From: Streptomyces varsoviensis
GTDB taxonomy: Bacteria > Actinomycetota > Actinomycetes > Streptomycetales > Streptomycetaceae
Direction of reading: 5' to 3'
Assembly: GCF_000718635.1 (NCBI RefSeq)
Contig: NZ_JOBF01000001.1
Location: 186,001-250,000 of the forward strand
Length of the DNA: 64,000 bases
Shown: positions 25,753-34,882 of the stretch, in pieces
Position numbering within the stretch: the first letter of the stretch is position 1
Layout: each line of letters opens with the position of its first letter
Translations under genes and position numbers: made by a program
The notes under the pieces: model-generated
What the model saw: only the letters and a program-made list of their open reading frames with translations
The model's database searches: none
Told to the model about the DNA's origin: nothing

Positions 25753-27018
25753 ATGTCCGAACACGTCAAGGACGCCGGGCACGTCAAGGACACCGCGCAC
25801 GCCGCGAGCGCTGCCTACCCCCTCGGACTGCGCCTCGCCGGGCGCCGCGTCGTCGTCCTCGGCGGCGGGCAGGTCGCCCAGCGGCGGCTGCCCGCCCTGA
25901 TCGCGGCCGGCGCGGACATCCTGCTCGTATCGCCGTCGGCTACCCCCTCCGTGGAGGCCATGGCCGAGGCGGGCGAACTGCGCTGGGAACGGCGCGGCTA
26001 CCGGGACGGCGACTTCGCCGCCGCCTGGTACGCGCTGATCAGCACCGACGACCCCGAGGTCAACGCCGCCGCGTCGGCGGAGGCCGAGGCGCGCCGGGTG
26101 TGGTGCGTACGCAGCGACGACGCGGAGGCCGCGTCGGCCTGGACACCGGCCACCGGGCGCAGCGAGGGCGTGACCGTCGCGGTCCTGACCGGCCGGGACC
26201 CGCGCCGGTCGGCCGCCGTCCGGGACGCGATCATCGAGGGGCTGCGGGACGGCACGCTGCCCGCGCCGCACCACCGCGCCCGTACGACCGGAGTCGCCCT
26301 CGTCGGCGGCGGGCCCGGCGACCCGGATCTGATCACGGTGCGCGGGCGGCGGCTGCTGGCCGAGGCCGACGTCGTCATCGCGGACCGGCTCGGCCCGCGT
26401 GATCTGCTCGACGAACTGCCGCCGCACGTCGAGGTCATCGACGCGGCGAAGATCCCGTACGGCCGTTTCATGGCCCAGGAGGCCATCAACGCCGCGCTCA
26501 TCGAACACGCCAGGGCCGGCAAGGCCGTCGTCCGCCTCAAGGGCGGCGACCCCTTCGTCTTCGGCCGCGGCATGGAGGAGGCCGCGGCCCTGGCGGAGCA
26601 GGGGATACCGTGCACCGTGGTGCCGGGCATCTCCAGCTCCATCAGTGTGCCCGGCGCCGTCGGCATCCCGGTGACGCACCGGGGTGTGGCCCAGGAGTTC
26701 ACCGTCGTCAGCGGCCATGTCGCGCCCGACGACGAGCGCTCCACGGTCGACTGGGCCGCGCTCGCCAAGCTGCGCGGCACCCTCGTGGTCCTCATGGGCG
26801 TCGAGAACAGCGGCGCCATCGCCGCGGCCCTCGTACGTGCCGGGCGGCCCGCGGACACCCCGGTCGCCGTCGTCCAGGAGGGCACGACCGCCGCCCAGCG
26901 CCGGGTGGACGCGACGCTGGGAACGCTGGGGGAGACGGTCACGGCCGAGGGGGTACGGCCGCCGGCCGTCATCGTCATCGGCGACGTGGTGGCCCTCGGC
27001 TCCGGTACCAGCCGGTAA
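25753..27018 (+). CDS. cysG: Uroporphyrinogen-III C-methyltransferase with precorrin-2 dehydrogenase domain (siroheme synthase type)
   Basis: This 421-residue protein opens siroheme and corrin synthesis: SAM-dependent C2/C7 methylation of uroporphyrinogen III to precorrin-2, then NAD-dependent oxidation. The N-terminal Rossmann domain (residues 23-160) has VVVLGGGQVAQRR. The C-terminal methylase (about 180-415) has VGGGPGDPDLITVRG, VIADRL, VRLKGGDPFVFGRG and GIPVTHRG. CAAGGAG lies upstream of the ATG. It follows the BluB-CobT gene by 197 bases and completes a three-gene corrinoid block. It may be named cobA in other annotations; the CysG ferrochelatase function is not certain. Confidence 0.9.
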   Translation: MSEHVKDAGHVKDTAHAASAAYPLGLRLAGRRVVVLGGGQVAQRRLPALIAAGADILLVSPSATPSVEAMAEAGELRWERRGYRDGDFAAAWYALISTDDPEVNAAASAEAEARRVWCVRSDDAEAASAWTPATGRSEGVTVAVLTGRDPRRSAAVRDAIIEGLRDGTLPAPHHRARTTGVALVGGGPGDPDLITVRGRRLLAEADVVIADRLGPRDLLDELPPHVEVIDAAKIPYGRFMAQEAINAALIEHARAGKAVVRLKGGDPFVFGRGMEEAAALAEQGIPCTVVPGISSSISVPGAVGIPVTHRGVAQEFTVVSGHVAPDDERSTVDWAALAKLRGTLVVLMGVENSGAIAAALVRAGRPADTPVAVVQEGTTAAQRRVDATLGTLGETVTAEGVRPPAVIVIGDVVALGSGTSR

Positions 27019-27071
27019 CCGTTCTCGTCCCGCACATTGGCACCGCAACCACGACAAGGCAGTATCACCCT

Positions 27072-27890
27072 GTGGCCGATCTCATCACCGTCGACGACCC
27101 CGACGACCCCCGCCTGCGCGACTACACCGGGCTCACGGACGTGGAGCTGCGCCGCCGGCGCGAACCCGCCGAGGGACTGTTCATCGCCGAGGGCGAGAAG
27201 GTCATCAGACGCGCCGGGCACGCCGGGTACGAGATGCGCTCGATGCTGCTGTCGGCCAAGTGGGTCGACGTCATGCGCGACGTCATCGACGAGGTGCCGG
27301 CCCCCGTCTACGCCGTCGCGCCGGAGCTCGCCGAGCGGGTGACCGGCTATCACGTGCACCGGGGCGCGCTCGCCTCCATGCAGCGCAAGCCGCTGCCGGC
27401 CGCGGCCGACCTGCTGGGCGCCGCGCGGCGGATCGTGATCATGGAGTCCGTGAACGACCACACCAACATCGGCGCCATCTTCCGCAGCGCCGCCGCCCTC
27501 GGCATGGACGCCGTGCTGCTCTCCCCGGACTGCGCCGACCCGCTCTACCGCCGGTCGGTGAAGGTGTCGATGGGCGCGGTCTTCTCCGTGCCGTACGCGC
27601 GGCTGGAGACCTGGCCCCGCGACCTGGAGACGGTACGCGACGCCGGGTTCAAGCTGCTGGCGCTCACCCCCGACGAGAAGGCCACGGCCATCGACGAGGC
27701 CGCCCCGCACCGCCTCGAACGCGCCGCCCTCATGCTGGGCGCCGAGGGCGACGGCCTCTCCGCGCGCGCCCTGATGGCCGCCGACGAATGGGTACGCATC
27801 CCCATGGCGCACGGCGTCGACTCCCTCAACGTCGGCGCCGCGGCAGCCGTCGCCTTCTACGCGGTAGCCACCGGACGCCCCCAGAACTGA
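27072..27890 (+). CDS. RNA 2'-O-ribose methyltransferase, TrmH/SpoU family
   Basis: This 272-residue enzyme has the trefoil-knot SPOUT domain. Residues 1-100 form an RNA-binding substrate domain (EGLFIAEGEKVIRRA). The knot motifs are VIMESVNDHTNIGAIFRSAA (motif 1), LMLGAEGDGLS (motif 2) and MAHGVDSLNVGAAAAVAFY (motif 3), so SAM binding is intact. It probably methylates a ribose in rRNA or tRNA. The GTG start lies 53 bases after the cysG stop. Confidence 0.88.
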   Translation: MADLITVDDPDDPRLRDYTGLTDVELRRRREPAEGLFIAEGEKVIRRAGHAGYEMRSMLLSAKWVDVMRDVIDEVPAPVYAVAPELAERVTGYHVHRGALASMQRKPLPAAADLLGAARRIVIMESVNDHTNIGAIFRSAAALGMDAVLLSPDCADPLYRRSVKVSMGAVFSVPYARLETWPRDLETVRDAGFKLLALTPDEKATAIDEAAPHRLERAALMLGAEGDGLSARALMAADEWVRIPMAHGVDSLNVGAAAAVAFYAVATGRPQN

Positions 27891-28207
27891 CCGGGTGGCC
27901 GCCGGCACTGCCCCGGGCGCCCCGGGTCCGGCCCGACGAACTGGCGAGACTGCCCCAAGGGCACGCCAGGGTCGGCCTGACGAACTGGCGAGACTGCACC
28001 CGGGGCCCCGGGAGTTGACCCGAGGAGCCGCCGGGAACTGTCCCTGCCGTCACCGGCCTCGGCCCGAAGAGGCGCGCGGTTCCTGCCCCATCGTCACTGG
28101 CACCGGCCCCGAAGGAGCACCCCCCGCTCCCGTCGACACCGGCCCGGCTCGAAGCGGCGCGCGGCACCCTGCCCCCCGCCGTCACCGCCCCCATCCCGTA
28201 GGGCTGT
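27891..28207. other. 317-bp gap between convergent genes, with a short direct repeat
   Basis: No gene is apparent. GACGAACTGGCGAGACTGC occurs exactly twice, at 27935 and 27979, 44 bases apart. The rest is GC-rich with no clear hairpin-plus-tail terminator, although several short inverted CCGG/GGCC stretches could terminate transcription from either side. Confidence 0.5.
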
Positions 28208-29542
28208 TCAGGCCCCCGCCGCCGGGGCGGCCGGGCCTGCCGGGCCCGCCCCGGCCGATTCCACCGGCGGACGGTGGAGTTCGCGCATGCTGTTGGCGGG
28301 GCCCTGGCAGCCCTGGGCCGCCGCGATGCCCAGCGCCACCAGCAGCGTGACGACCACGAAGACGATCAGGCGCTGGCGCAGCAGCCGGCGGTCCGGTCCG
28401 GGGGAGCGTCGTCCCGTGCCGGTCGTACGGGCCGGGGGGCGCGCACCGCTCCGGCCCGCCGGTCCGCGCCCGGCGCCCGTGGTGCGGCCGCTGCCCGTAC
28501 GCGCCCCGTTCGCGCGCCCCCCGCCGTTCGTCGTGCGCCCGCCGCCCGTACGCGGCGCCGACGCCCGGGGGCTCTCCGCGGCGCGCGGCTGCTGCGGGCG
28601 CGGCGCCGGGGTGCCGCCCGGCCGCCGCTCGGTGTGCTGCTGCGCGTACTCCTCGGCGCGGCGGCCCGTGGGGCGCTCCGGCTCCCGGCGAGGGGCCGGC
28701 GGCCGGTTCTCCGCGACGCCGTGCGCCTCCCGCGCCGCGATCTCCTTGAGCCGCAGCGACAACTGGAGGGTGCTGGGCCGCTCCTCGGGGTCCTTCGCCA
28801 GGCACGCGTGGAGCAGCGGCGCCAGCGCGTCCGGTACGCCCATGAGTTGCGGTTCCTCGTGCACGACGCGGTAGAGCATGACCTCCGAACTGCCCTGGCC
28901 GAACGGGGAGTCGGCCGTGGAGGCGTACGCGAGCGTCGCGCCCAGCGCGAAGACGTCCGTGGCCGGCGTCACCGCCGCGCCCCGCACCTGCTCGGGTGCG
29001 AGGAAGCCGGGCGAGCCCACGGCCGTGCCGACGTGCGTCAGCGTGCTGGCGCCGGTGGCCCAGGCGATGCCGAAGTCGATGATCCGCGGGCCCTTGGGGG
29101 AGAGCAGGATGTTCGACGGCTTGAGGTCGCGGTGGACGACACCCGCGTCGTGCACGGCCAGCAGGCCCTCGGACAACGCCGCGCCGACGGCGGCGACCTG
29201 AGCCGCCGACAGCGGCCCCTCCTCGTTCACCTTGTCGTGCAGGGAGGGCCCGGGCACGTACTGCGTGGCGAACCACGGCCGGTCCGCTTCGAGATCGGCG
29301 GCCACCAGCCGCGCCGTGCAGCCGCCGCGAATCCGCCGCGCCGCCGACACCTCGCGGGCGAACCGGGACCGGAACTCCTGATCCTCCGCCAGGTCCGGCC
29401 GGATCACCTTGAGCGCCACCCGCTGCCCGCGCCGGTCGGAACCGAGGTAGACCACGCCCATCCCGCCCGCGCCGAGCCGCCGGTGCAGCCGGAACGAGCC
29501 GACGACACGCGGGTCCTCGCGCCGGAGCCGCATCATCGCCAT
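28208..29542 (-). CDS. Membrane-anchored serine/threonine protein kinase
   Basis: This 444-residue Hanks-type kinase has its catalytic domain at residues 14-280: glycine loop GAGGMGVVYLG, VALKVI lysine, HRDLKPSNILL, DFGIA and LAPEQ are all intact. A linker rich in Pro, Arg, Gly and Thr (residues 290-395) follows, then one membrane helix (LIVFVVVTLLVALGIAAA) and a short extracellular tail with a Cys. There are no PASTA repeats, so the signal sensed is unknown. GGAGG lies upstream of the ATG. It is convergent with the TrmH-type gene and monocistronic. Confidence 0.9.
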   Translation of the reverse strand: MAMMRLRREDPRVVGSFRLHRRLGAGGMGVVYLGSDRRGQRVALKVIRPDLAEDQEFRSRFAREVSAARRIRGGCTARLVAADLEADRPWFATQYVPGPSLHDKVNEEGPLSAAQVAAVGAALSEGLLAVHDAGVVHRDLKPSNILLSPKGPRIIDFGIAWATGASTLTHVGTAVGSPGFLAPEQVRGAAVTPATDVFALGATLAYASTADSPFGQGSSEVMLYRVVHEEPQLMGVPDALAPLLHACLAKDPEERPSTLQLSLRLKEIAAREAHGVAENRPPAPRREPERPTGRRAEEYAQQHTERRPGGTPAPRPQQPRAAESPRASAPRTGGGRTTNGGGRANGARTGSGRTTGAGRGPAGRSGARPPARTTGTGRRSPGPDRRLLRQRLIVFVVVTLLVALGIAAAQGCQGPANSMRELHRPPVESAGAGPAGPAAPAAGA

Positions 29543-29770
29543 GTCCGTCCCCTACCTCCGGTGGGGAGGCCCCACTCCGCTGCCCATCCGTCTTGACGAG
29601 GCACAGCTTACGGATTGACGGCCCGGCGTGCTGATAGGCCGCGCATGCGTCGTCAACCGGATTGTCAGTGCCGGGTGGGACCCTTGAAGGGTGGACGCGG
29701 ACCGCCGGGTCCTGGTTCCGAATCCGGGCCCCGGGTCGCAAAGGCAGTGCACAGAAGGGGGATTGGGCCG

Positions 29771-30028
29771 GTGAAGGGTGACCGCGTGGAGATAGTGGTG
29801 GACGCCGGGGACACGACACGGACGTACGACGTGGTGGCGAGCAGGGCGGGGCGCAGGGTCGAGACGGCGGTGCGCCGCGGAGTGGTGGAAGTGAGTGAAG
29901 TCACCCGCAGCGGCTCGGTGGTGCGGACCGCGCGCTTCATGGCCACCCGGGTGCTGGCCCTGGTCGAGCACCCGGTGCCGAGGGTCGACGACGCCGAGCG
30001 ACCCCTCCGGGAAGACCCCAAGGCGTGA
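29771..30028 (+). CDS. Conserved small hypothetical protein
   Basis: This is an 85-residue beta-rich, basic protein (VEIVVDAGDTTRTYDVV, VETAVRRGVVEVSEVTRSG) without a recognised family. GTG at 29771 is preferred because AAGGGGGA precedes it by about eleven bases; longer in-frame starts give low-complexity residues. It diverges from the kinase gene and precedes a small membrane-protein gene on the same strand. Confidence 0.6.
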   Translation: MKGDRVEIVVDAGDTTRTYDVVASRAGRRVETAVRRGVVEVSEVTRSGSVVRTARFMATRVLALVEHPVPRVDDAERPLREDPKA

Positions 30029-30238
30029 GGGGCGCTCTCCACCCAGGGGAGTAGCCGGAGCGAGCCGCCGTCATCCTCCGGGAGTGCCGCCAATCGATAC
30101 GAGGGCATGACGCCGGGGGTGCGGCGCGCGCCTAATGTTGAGGTCAAGCGGCGGGCGTAGCACTCGTCCCCCGAGGTCGGACGCCCGCCGCTGCGGCAAC
30201 GAACAGGAATCGACGGGATACGGCGGGAGCGGGGAACG

Positions 30239-30466
30239 ATGGCGGACAGTGCGGGACGCGCGATGATCCGGGGCCGCGGGCGCCGGGCCGTCGACGCCTT
30301 CGGCGCCCTGGGCGCCCTCGGCCTCCGGCAGTCCGGCCGCACCCGCCACCCGCTGATCGCGGCGGCGATGGTGCTGCCGCTGGCGGTGCTCCTGGCCGTG
30401 GCCTTCGGCGGCTGGGACGCCGTCGTCATCCAAGCGTCGTCCGTGGCCGGAACGCTGGGGCGCTGA
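30239..30466 (+). CDS. Small membrane protein, function unknown
   Basis: The 75 residues comprise a basic N-terminal half (GRAMIRGRGRRAV) and one clear membrane helix (PLIAAAMVLPLAVLLAVAFGG) near residues 38-58. A GGAG-type site lies before the ATG. No family is recognised. The gene lies 210 bases after the preceding hypothetical gene and before the tRNA cluster. Confidence 0.6.
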   Translation: MADSAGRAMIRGRGRRAVDAFGALGALGLRQSGRTRHPLIAAAMVLPLAVLLAVAFGGWDAVVIQASSVAGTLGR

Positions 30467-30644
30467 GCGCCCCGCGGCCCGGGAGAGCGGCCCGGGCCGG
30501 GGAATTCCGGCCTAACCCCGTGGGGACGGGGGTGCGGCGGACGGCACGAGTGGCCGGGTACCTGGGGAGGTACCCGGCCATCGCGCGTTCCGGTGCGCTC
30601 TCGCCGGAGCGGATACGGACCGGCGGGGCGTACGGGCAAACGTC

Positions 30645-30677
30645 AGCGGCCGGGCCCTTTACCGGGGCCCGGCCGCT
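30645..30677 (-). terminator. Terminator of the minus-strand tRNA cluster
   Basis: AGCGGCCGGGCCC and GGGCCCGGCCGCT form a 13-base-pair stem with a TTTACCG loop just downstream of the last tRNA-Val. Confidence 0.75.
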
Positions 30678-30685
30678 GTGCTGTG

Positions 30686-30757
30686 TGGACGATACTGGGA
30701 TTGAACCAGTGACCTCTTCCGTGTCAGGGAAGCGCTCTCCCGCTGAGCTAATCGTCC
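30686..30757 (-). tRNA. tRNA-Val (GAC), copy 1
   Basis: The 72-base cloverleaf has acceptor stem GGACGAT/ATCGTCC, anticodon loop CTGACAC (anticodon GAC) and T-loop GGTTCAATCCC. The discriminator base is A. Confidence 0.95.
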
Positions 30758-30785
30758 TCGGTGTCGCGGGTGCTGCTCTGTCGCG

Positions 30786-30857
30786 TGCGCGATACTGGGA
30801 TTGAACCAGTGACCTCTTCCGTGTCAGGGAAGCGCTCTCCCGCTGAGCTAATCGCGC
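30786..30857 (-). tRNA. tRNA-Val (GAC), copy 2
   Basis: The body is identical to copy 1, but the acceptor stem is GCGCGAT/ATCGCGC, changed on both sides so that pairing is kept. Anticodon GAC. Confidence 0.95.
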
Positions 30858-30880
30858 GGGGGGACCTTCGCGGGTCCCGG

Positions 30881-30952
30881 TGGACGATACTGGGATTGAA
30901 CCAGTGACCTCTTCCGTGTCAGGGAAGCGCTCTCCCGCTGAGCTAATCGTCC
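30881..30952 (-). tRNA. tRNA-Val (GAC), copy 3
   Basis: This copy appears identical to copy 1, including the acceptor stem GGACGAT/ATCGTCC. Anticodon GAC. Confidence 0.95.
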
Positions 30953-30956
30953 TTGG

Positions 30957-31027
30957 AGGTGGAGACGGGATTTGAACCCGTGTAGACGGCTTTGCAGGCC
31001 GTTGCCTCGCCTCTCGGCCACTCCACC
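30957..31027 (-). tRNA. tRNA-Cys (GCA)
   Basis: The 71-base cloverleaf has acceptor GGTGGAG/CTCCACC, anticodon loop CTGCAAA (anticodon GCA) and the U discriminator expected for tRNA-Cys. It lies four bases from tRNA-Val copy 3. Confidence 0.95.
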
Positions 31028-31060
31028 CGGAGTGCGGGGTTCGGGAAGATCCCCACTTCG

Positions 31061-31133
<73 letters not shown>

Positions 31134-31286
31134 AGGTGTCGTTGTGCCCGGTGCGCTTGCGCGTCCCGGCGACGTGTTGAACTCTAGCGGATTCCAGCGC
31201 CAGCTCAAATTCCGTTTGCCCAGCTTGCCGCGGGGTTCATTTCCCCCGGGGCGGTCCGGCGGGCGGCCGGTCATAGACTCGCGAGC

Positions 31287-32339
31287 GTGTCCCACCTCTC
31301 CCCGATGGCTCGATTCGGCGGGCTTCTCGCCCGTGACCTGCGCGACGTCACCAGCGACCCGGCGGCCCTGGACTCCTCGGGCTGGTGGGCGGTGACCGCC
31401 GATTTCGAGGGCGGACTGGTGTGCGCGCGCTTCGGGGACGTACGCCCCGCGCCGGTGCCCGCGCCGGGGCGCTGGCGCGGCCCCGCGCCCCGGGACTGGA
31501 CCAGCTCGCTGGATCGCGGCGCGTACACCGCGGGCGTACGGCGCATACGCGAACACATCGCGGCGGGCGACGTCTATCAGGCGAATCTCTGCCGAATTCT
31601 CACGGCGCCGCTGCCGGACCCGGACGCCGCCGACGTGGACGCGCTCACCGCGCTGCTGGCCCGCGGCAACCCCGCCCCGCATGCCGGAACGATTCGGCTG
31701 CCGGCCCACGGCGTGGAGGTGGCGACCGCCTCGCCCGAGCTCTACGTGCGCCGGACCGGTCGCACCGTCGAGTCCCGGCCGATCAAGGGCACCGGCCGGA
31801 CCGCCGCCGACCTGCTGGAGAAGGACCACGCCGAGAACGTGATGATCGTCGACCTGGTCCGCAACGACCTCGGCCGGGTCTGCGCGAGCGGCTCGGTGAC
31901 CGTGCCGGGACTCTGCGCGATCGAACCGCACCCCGGCCTCGTCCACCTCGTCTCCACGGTCCGCGGCGATCTTCGGGCGGGGGCCACCTGGGCGGACCTG
32001 CTCGGCGCGACCTTCCCGCCCGGCTCCGTCACCGGCGCCCCCAAGTCCAGCGCGCTGCGGATCATCGAGGAACTGGAGACCGCGCCGCGCGGCCCGTACT
32101 GCGGCGGCGTCGGCTGGGTGGACGCCGACCGCGGCACGGCCGAGCTGGCCGTCGGCATCCGCACCTTCTGGATCGACCGGACGGCGGCCGGCGGGCCCGT
32201 GCTGAGATTCGGCACCGGCGCCGGCATCACCTGGGGCTCCGACCCCTCGCGGGAGTGGGAGGAGACCGAGCTGAAGGCGGCCCGGCTGCTCGGGGTAGCG
32301 TCTGGGGATATTGCGGCGAGCGAAGGGATTTCACGGTGA
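31287..32339 (+). CDS. pabB: Chorismate-binding enzyme, aminodeoxychorismate synthase component I-like
   Basis: This 350-residue enzyme of the anthranilate/para-aminobenzoate synthase family uses ammonia or glutamine-derived nitrogen to aminate chorismate for folate synthesis. It has the catalytic signatures RPIKGTGRTA, ENVMIVDLVRNDLGRV and ATFPPGSVTGAPK. It is shorter than enterobacterial PabB, lacking part of the N-terminal lobe. No glutaminase (PabA) gene adjoins it. It overlaps the following lyase gene by GTGA, which supports a folate role rather than tryptophan. The GTG start is at 31287. Confidence 0.85.
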   Translation: MSHLSPMARFGGLLARDLRDVTSDPAALDSSGWWAVTADFEGGLVCARFGDVRPAPVPAPGRWRGPAPRDWTSSLDRGAYTAGVRRIREHIAAGDVYQANLCRILTAPLPDPDAADVDALTALLARGNPAPHAGTIRLPAHGVEVATASPELYVRRTGRTVESRPIKGTGRTAADLLEKDHAENVMIVDLVRNDLGRVCASGSVTVPGLCAIEPHPGLVHLVSTVRGDLRAGATWADLLGATFPPGSVTGAPKSSALRIIEELETAPRGPYCGGVGWVDADRGTAELAVGIRTFWIDRTAAGGPVLRFGTGAGITWGSDPSREWEETELKAARLLGVASGDIAASEGISR

Positions 32340-33205
32340 ACACACAGTCCAACGGGGCCTCGGCCCCGGCATCCCGGATCTGGCTCGACGGGGCGCTGAG
32401 GGAGGCCGACGGCGCCCGCGTCTCGGTGTTCGACCACGGGCTGACCGCGGGCGACGGCGTCTTCGAGACGCTCAAGGCGACGAACGGCGGCGCGTTCGCG
32501 CTCGACCGCCATCTGCGCCGGCTGGCGACGTCCGCGCGCGGCCTGGGGCTGCCCGAGCCGGATCTGGACGAGGCGCGCGAGGCGTGCGCGGCCGTGCTGG
32601 CGGCCAACCCGATGGAGCACGGCCGGCTGCGGATCACCTACACCGGGGGGCTCTCGCCGCTCAGCTCCGACCGCGGCGATACGGGCCCGACCCTGGTCGT
32701 CGCGCTCGGCGCGGCCAAGCGGCGGCCCGACAGCACCGCCGTCATCACGGTCCCCTGGGTCCGCAACGAGCGCGGCGCCCTCGCCGGGCTCAAGACCACG
32801 TCGTACGCCGAGAACGTGCTGGCGCTCTCCCGCGCGCACGAACACGACGCGACCGAGGCGCTGTTCGCCAACACCGTCGGCGCGCTCTGTGAGGGCACCG
32901 GCTCCAACGTCTTCGTCGTCCTCGACGGCGAACTGCACACCCCGACCCTCGCCTCCGGCTGCCTCGCGGGCATCACCCGCGCGCTGACGATCGAGTGGAC
33001 GGGCGCCAAGGAGACGGAGCTGCCGTACGACGTGCTGGACCGGGCCGAGGAGGTCTTCCTGACCTCCAGCCTCCGCGATGTGCAGGCCGTCCACCGCATC
33101 CACGGAGAGGCCGGCGAGCGGCTGCTGCCGGGGGCGCCGGGCCCGGTGACCGCGAAGGCGATGCGCGTGTTCGAGGAGCGGTCGGCGGCCGAGCCGAATC
33201 CATAA
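32336..33205 (+). CDS. pabC: Aminotransferase class IV, aminodeoxychorismate lyase-like
   Basis: This 289-residue fold-type IV PLP enzyme would release pyruvate from aminodeoxychorismate to give para-aminobenzoate. Motifs are FDHGLTAGDGVFETLK, the Schiff-base lysine in LAGLKTTSYAENVLA and GTGSNVFVV. Branched-chain or D-amino-acid aminotransferases share this fold, but the coupling to the pabB-like gene favours the lyase. The GTG start at 32336 overlaps the preceding stop. Confidence 0.85.
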   Translation: MNTQSNGASAPASRIWLDGALREADGARVSVFDHGLTAGDGVFETLKATNGGAFALDRHLRRLATSARGLGLPEPDLDEAREACAAVLAANPMEHGRLRITYTGGLSPLSSDRGDTGPTLVVALGAAKRRPDSTAVITVPWVRNERGALAGLKTTSYAENVLALSRAHEHDATEALFANTVGALCEGTGSNVFVVLDGELHTPTLASGCLAGITRALTIEWTGAKETELPYDVLDRAEEVFLTSSLRDVQAVHRIHGEAGERLLPGAPGPVTAKAMRVFEERSAAEPNP

Positions 33206-33245
33206 ACCCCGTGACGTACGGCCGTGGGGCAGGTACAACACGAAC

Positions 33246-34076
33246 GTGACCACCACCCTGCGGCCCGCCGCGGCAGAACAGCGCACCGAGCACGGCGGCC
33301 GGTCCCGGCCGTACGAGGTCTGCGTCAACAGCCGCCCCGTGGGCGGGATCCAGTTGGCGACGGACGACCGCTTCGGCACCCGTGTGGGGCGGATCGTCCG
33401 GCTCCATATAGACGAGGCCGACCGGCACCGCGGCCGCGGCACGGTCGCCGCGCTCGCGGCCGAGGAGGTGCTGCGCGGCTGGGGGTGCAGCCGGGCGGAG
33501 CTGAGCGTCCCGGCCGCCGCGGGGCCCGCCCTCGGGCTCGCCACCGCGCTCGGCTACGCCGAGCGCGGGCGCGGCATGGCCAAGGCGCTCACCACCGCCC
33601 CCGACCTGCCCGCGGGCAGCGCGGTCCGGCCGATCGGCGCCGCCGAGTACCCGGCCTGGGAGGCGACGGCGCAGGAGGGGTACGTCCAGAGCCTGGTCGA
33701 GCGGGGGATGGGCCGCGCCGAGGCCCGCGCCAAGGCCGAGGCCGACAACGCGGCGGCGCTCCCCGACGGCCCGGACACGGCCCACACGGCGCTGCGCTTC
33801 CTGGCCCACGACGGCGTGGACGTCGGCGCCCTGTGGGTGCGGCTGCGCGATCCGGAGCGGCAGGGCGGCTTCGTCTTCGACGTCGAGGTGGACCCCGCGC
33901 ACCGCGGCCGCGGGCACGGCCGCACCCTGATGCTGGTGGCCGAGCGCGAGTGCCTGGCGGCCGGGGTGGACCGGATCGCGCTCAACGTGTTCGCGGACAA
34001 CACCCCGGCGCTGCGGCTGTACGAGTCGCTCGGCTACGAGGCGACGGACATCCATTTCTACAAGCCGCTGCTGTAG
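33246..34076 (+). CDS. Two-domain GNAT acetyltransferase
   Basis: The 276 residues contain two GNAT-like halves. The first (about 1-120) has a degenerate CoA site (RLHIDEADRHRGRGTVAALA). The second (130-276) is canonical (FDVEVDPAHRGRGHGRTLML, then NTPALRLYESLGY). Tandem GNAT proteins often use only one half for catalysis. The GTG start lies 41 bases after the pabC-like stop, so it may be co-transcribed. The substrate is unknown. Confidence 0.85.
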   Translation: MTTTLRPAAAEQRTEHGGRSRPYEVCVNSRPVGGIQLATDDRFGTRVGRIVRLHIDEADRHRGRGTVAALAAEEVLRGWGCSRAELSVPAAAGPALGLATALGYAERGRGMAKALTTAPDLPAGSAVRPIGAAEYPAWEATAQEGYVQSLVERGMGRAEARAKAEADNAAALPDGPDTAHTALRFLAHDGVDVGALWVRLRDPERQGGFVFDVEVDPAHRGRGHGRTLMLVAERECLAAGVDRIALNVFADNTPALRLYESLGYEATDIHFYKPLL

Positions 34077-34174
34077 CGGCCGGCGGCCGTGGCGCTGCTA
34101 CGAGCCGCCGCTACGGGCCGCTGCCGCGGTGGCCGGCGGCCGGGGCGGGCCGGATCAGGCCGGATCAGGCCGGA

Positions 34175-34720
34175 TCAGCTCTGGCCCTGCTCGGCGAGCA
34201 GGCGGTCGGCGATCTCCTCGATCCGCTCCCGCAGCCCCTCCTGGCTCTTGCCGCCGTCGAGCCGCTCCCCGCCGATCACATAGGTGGGGGTGCCCGTCAC
34301 GCCGATGGCCTTGCCCTCGGCCTGATCGGCGTCGACGATCAGCAGGTGCCGGCCGTCGACGAGCGCGGTGTCCATCTCCTCGGCGTCCAGGCCGAGCCCG
34401 GCGGCGGCGTCCAGCAGGACCGGGCGTCCCTTGGCGCCGAGCTCCTCGGTCCGGGCCAGCACGGCCTCCACGTACGGCCAGCTCAGCCCCTGCGCGGCGG
34501 CTTCCTCGGCGGCTTGCGCGCCCTCGTAGGCGTGCTGGTGCTTCTCCAGCGGGAAGTGGCGCAGCCGGATCTCCAGCCGGTCGCCGTAGCGGGCGCGCAG
34601 CGCGTGGAGGTCGTCGACGGCCCGGTGGCAGTCGGGGCACTGCAGCTCGCACCAGACGTCCAGAACGGGACGGCTGGGACGGGCGCTCTGGTCAGGGCTG
34701 CTGGGGGTGGCGTGGCTCAT
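34175..34720 (-). CDS. DsbA-family thioredoxin-fold oxidoreductase
   Basis: This 181-residue protein has a thioredoxin-type active site CPDC (LDVWCELQCPDCHRAV) and the cis-proline loop VTGTPTYVIGG. It has no signal peptide and so is probably cytoplasmic, like FrnE/DsbA-related thiol oxidoreductases. GGGAGA precedes the ATG at 34720. Just after its 3' end, CCGGATCAGG is repeated three times (34148-34178). The redox partner is unknown. Confidence 0.85.
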   Translation of the reverse strand: MSHATPSSPDQSARPSRPVLDVWCELQCPDCHRAVDDLHALRARYGDRLEIRLRHFPLEKHQHAYEGAQAAEEAAAQGLSWPYVEAVLARTEELGAKGRPVLLDAAAGLGLDAEEMDTALVDGRHLLIVDADQAEGKAIGVTGTPTYVIGGERLDGGKSQEGLRERIEEIADRLLAEQGQS

Positions 34721-34882
34721 GGGTTCAGTCTCCCAGCCGACGCGGGCGAGCGGAAACAGCACCTGGGGAGGAGGACCCCCCTTAGATCACCCCGAGATAT
34801 GCCCCCGCGCGCCTCGGATCGTGGCACTCCGGGGGCCGTCCGGTGCAGGATGGACGGGAGACCCCATCGCCAGGAGGACCGG

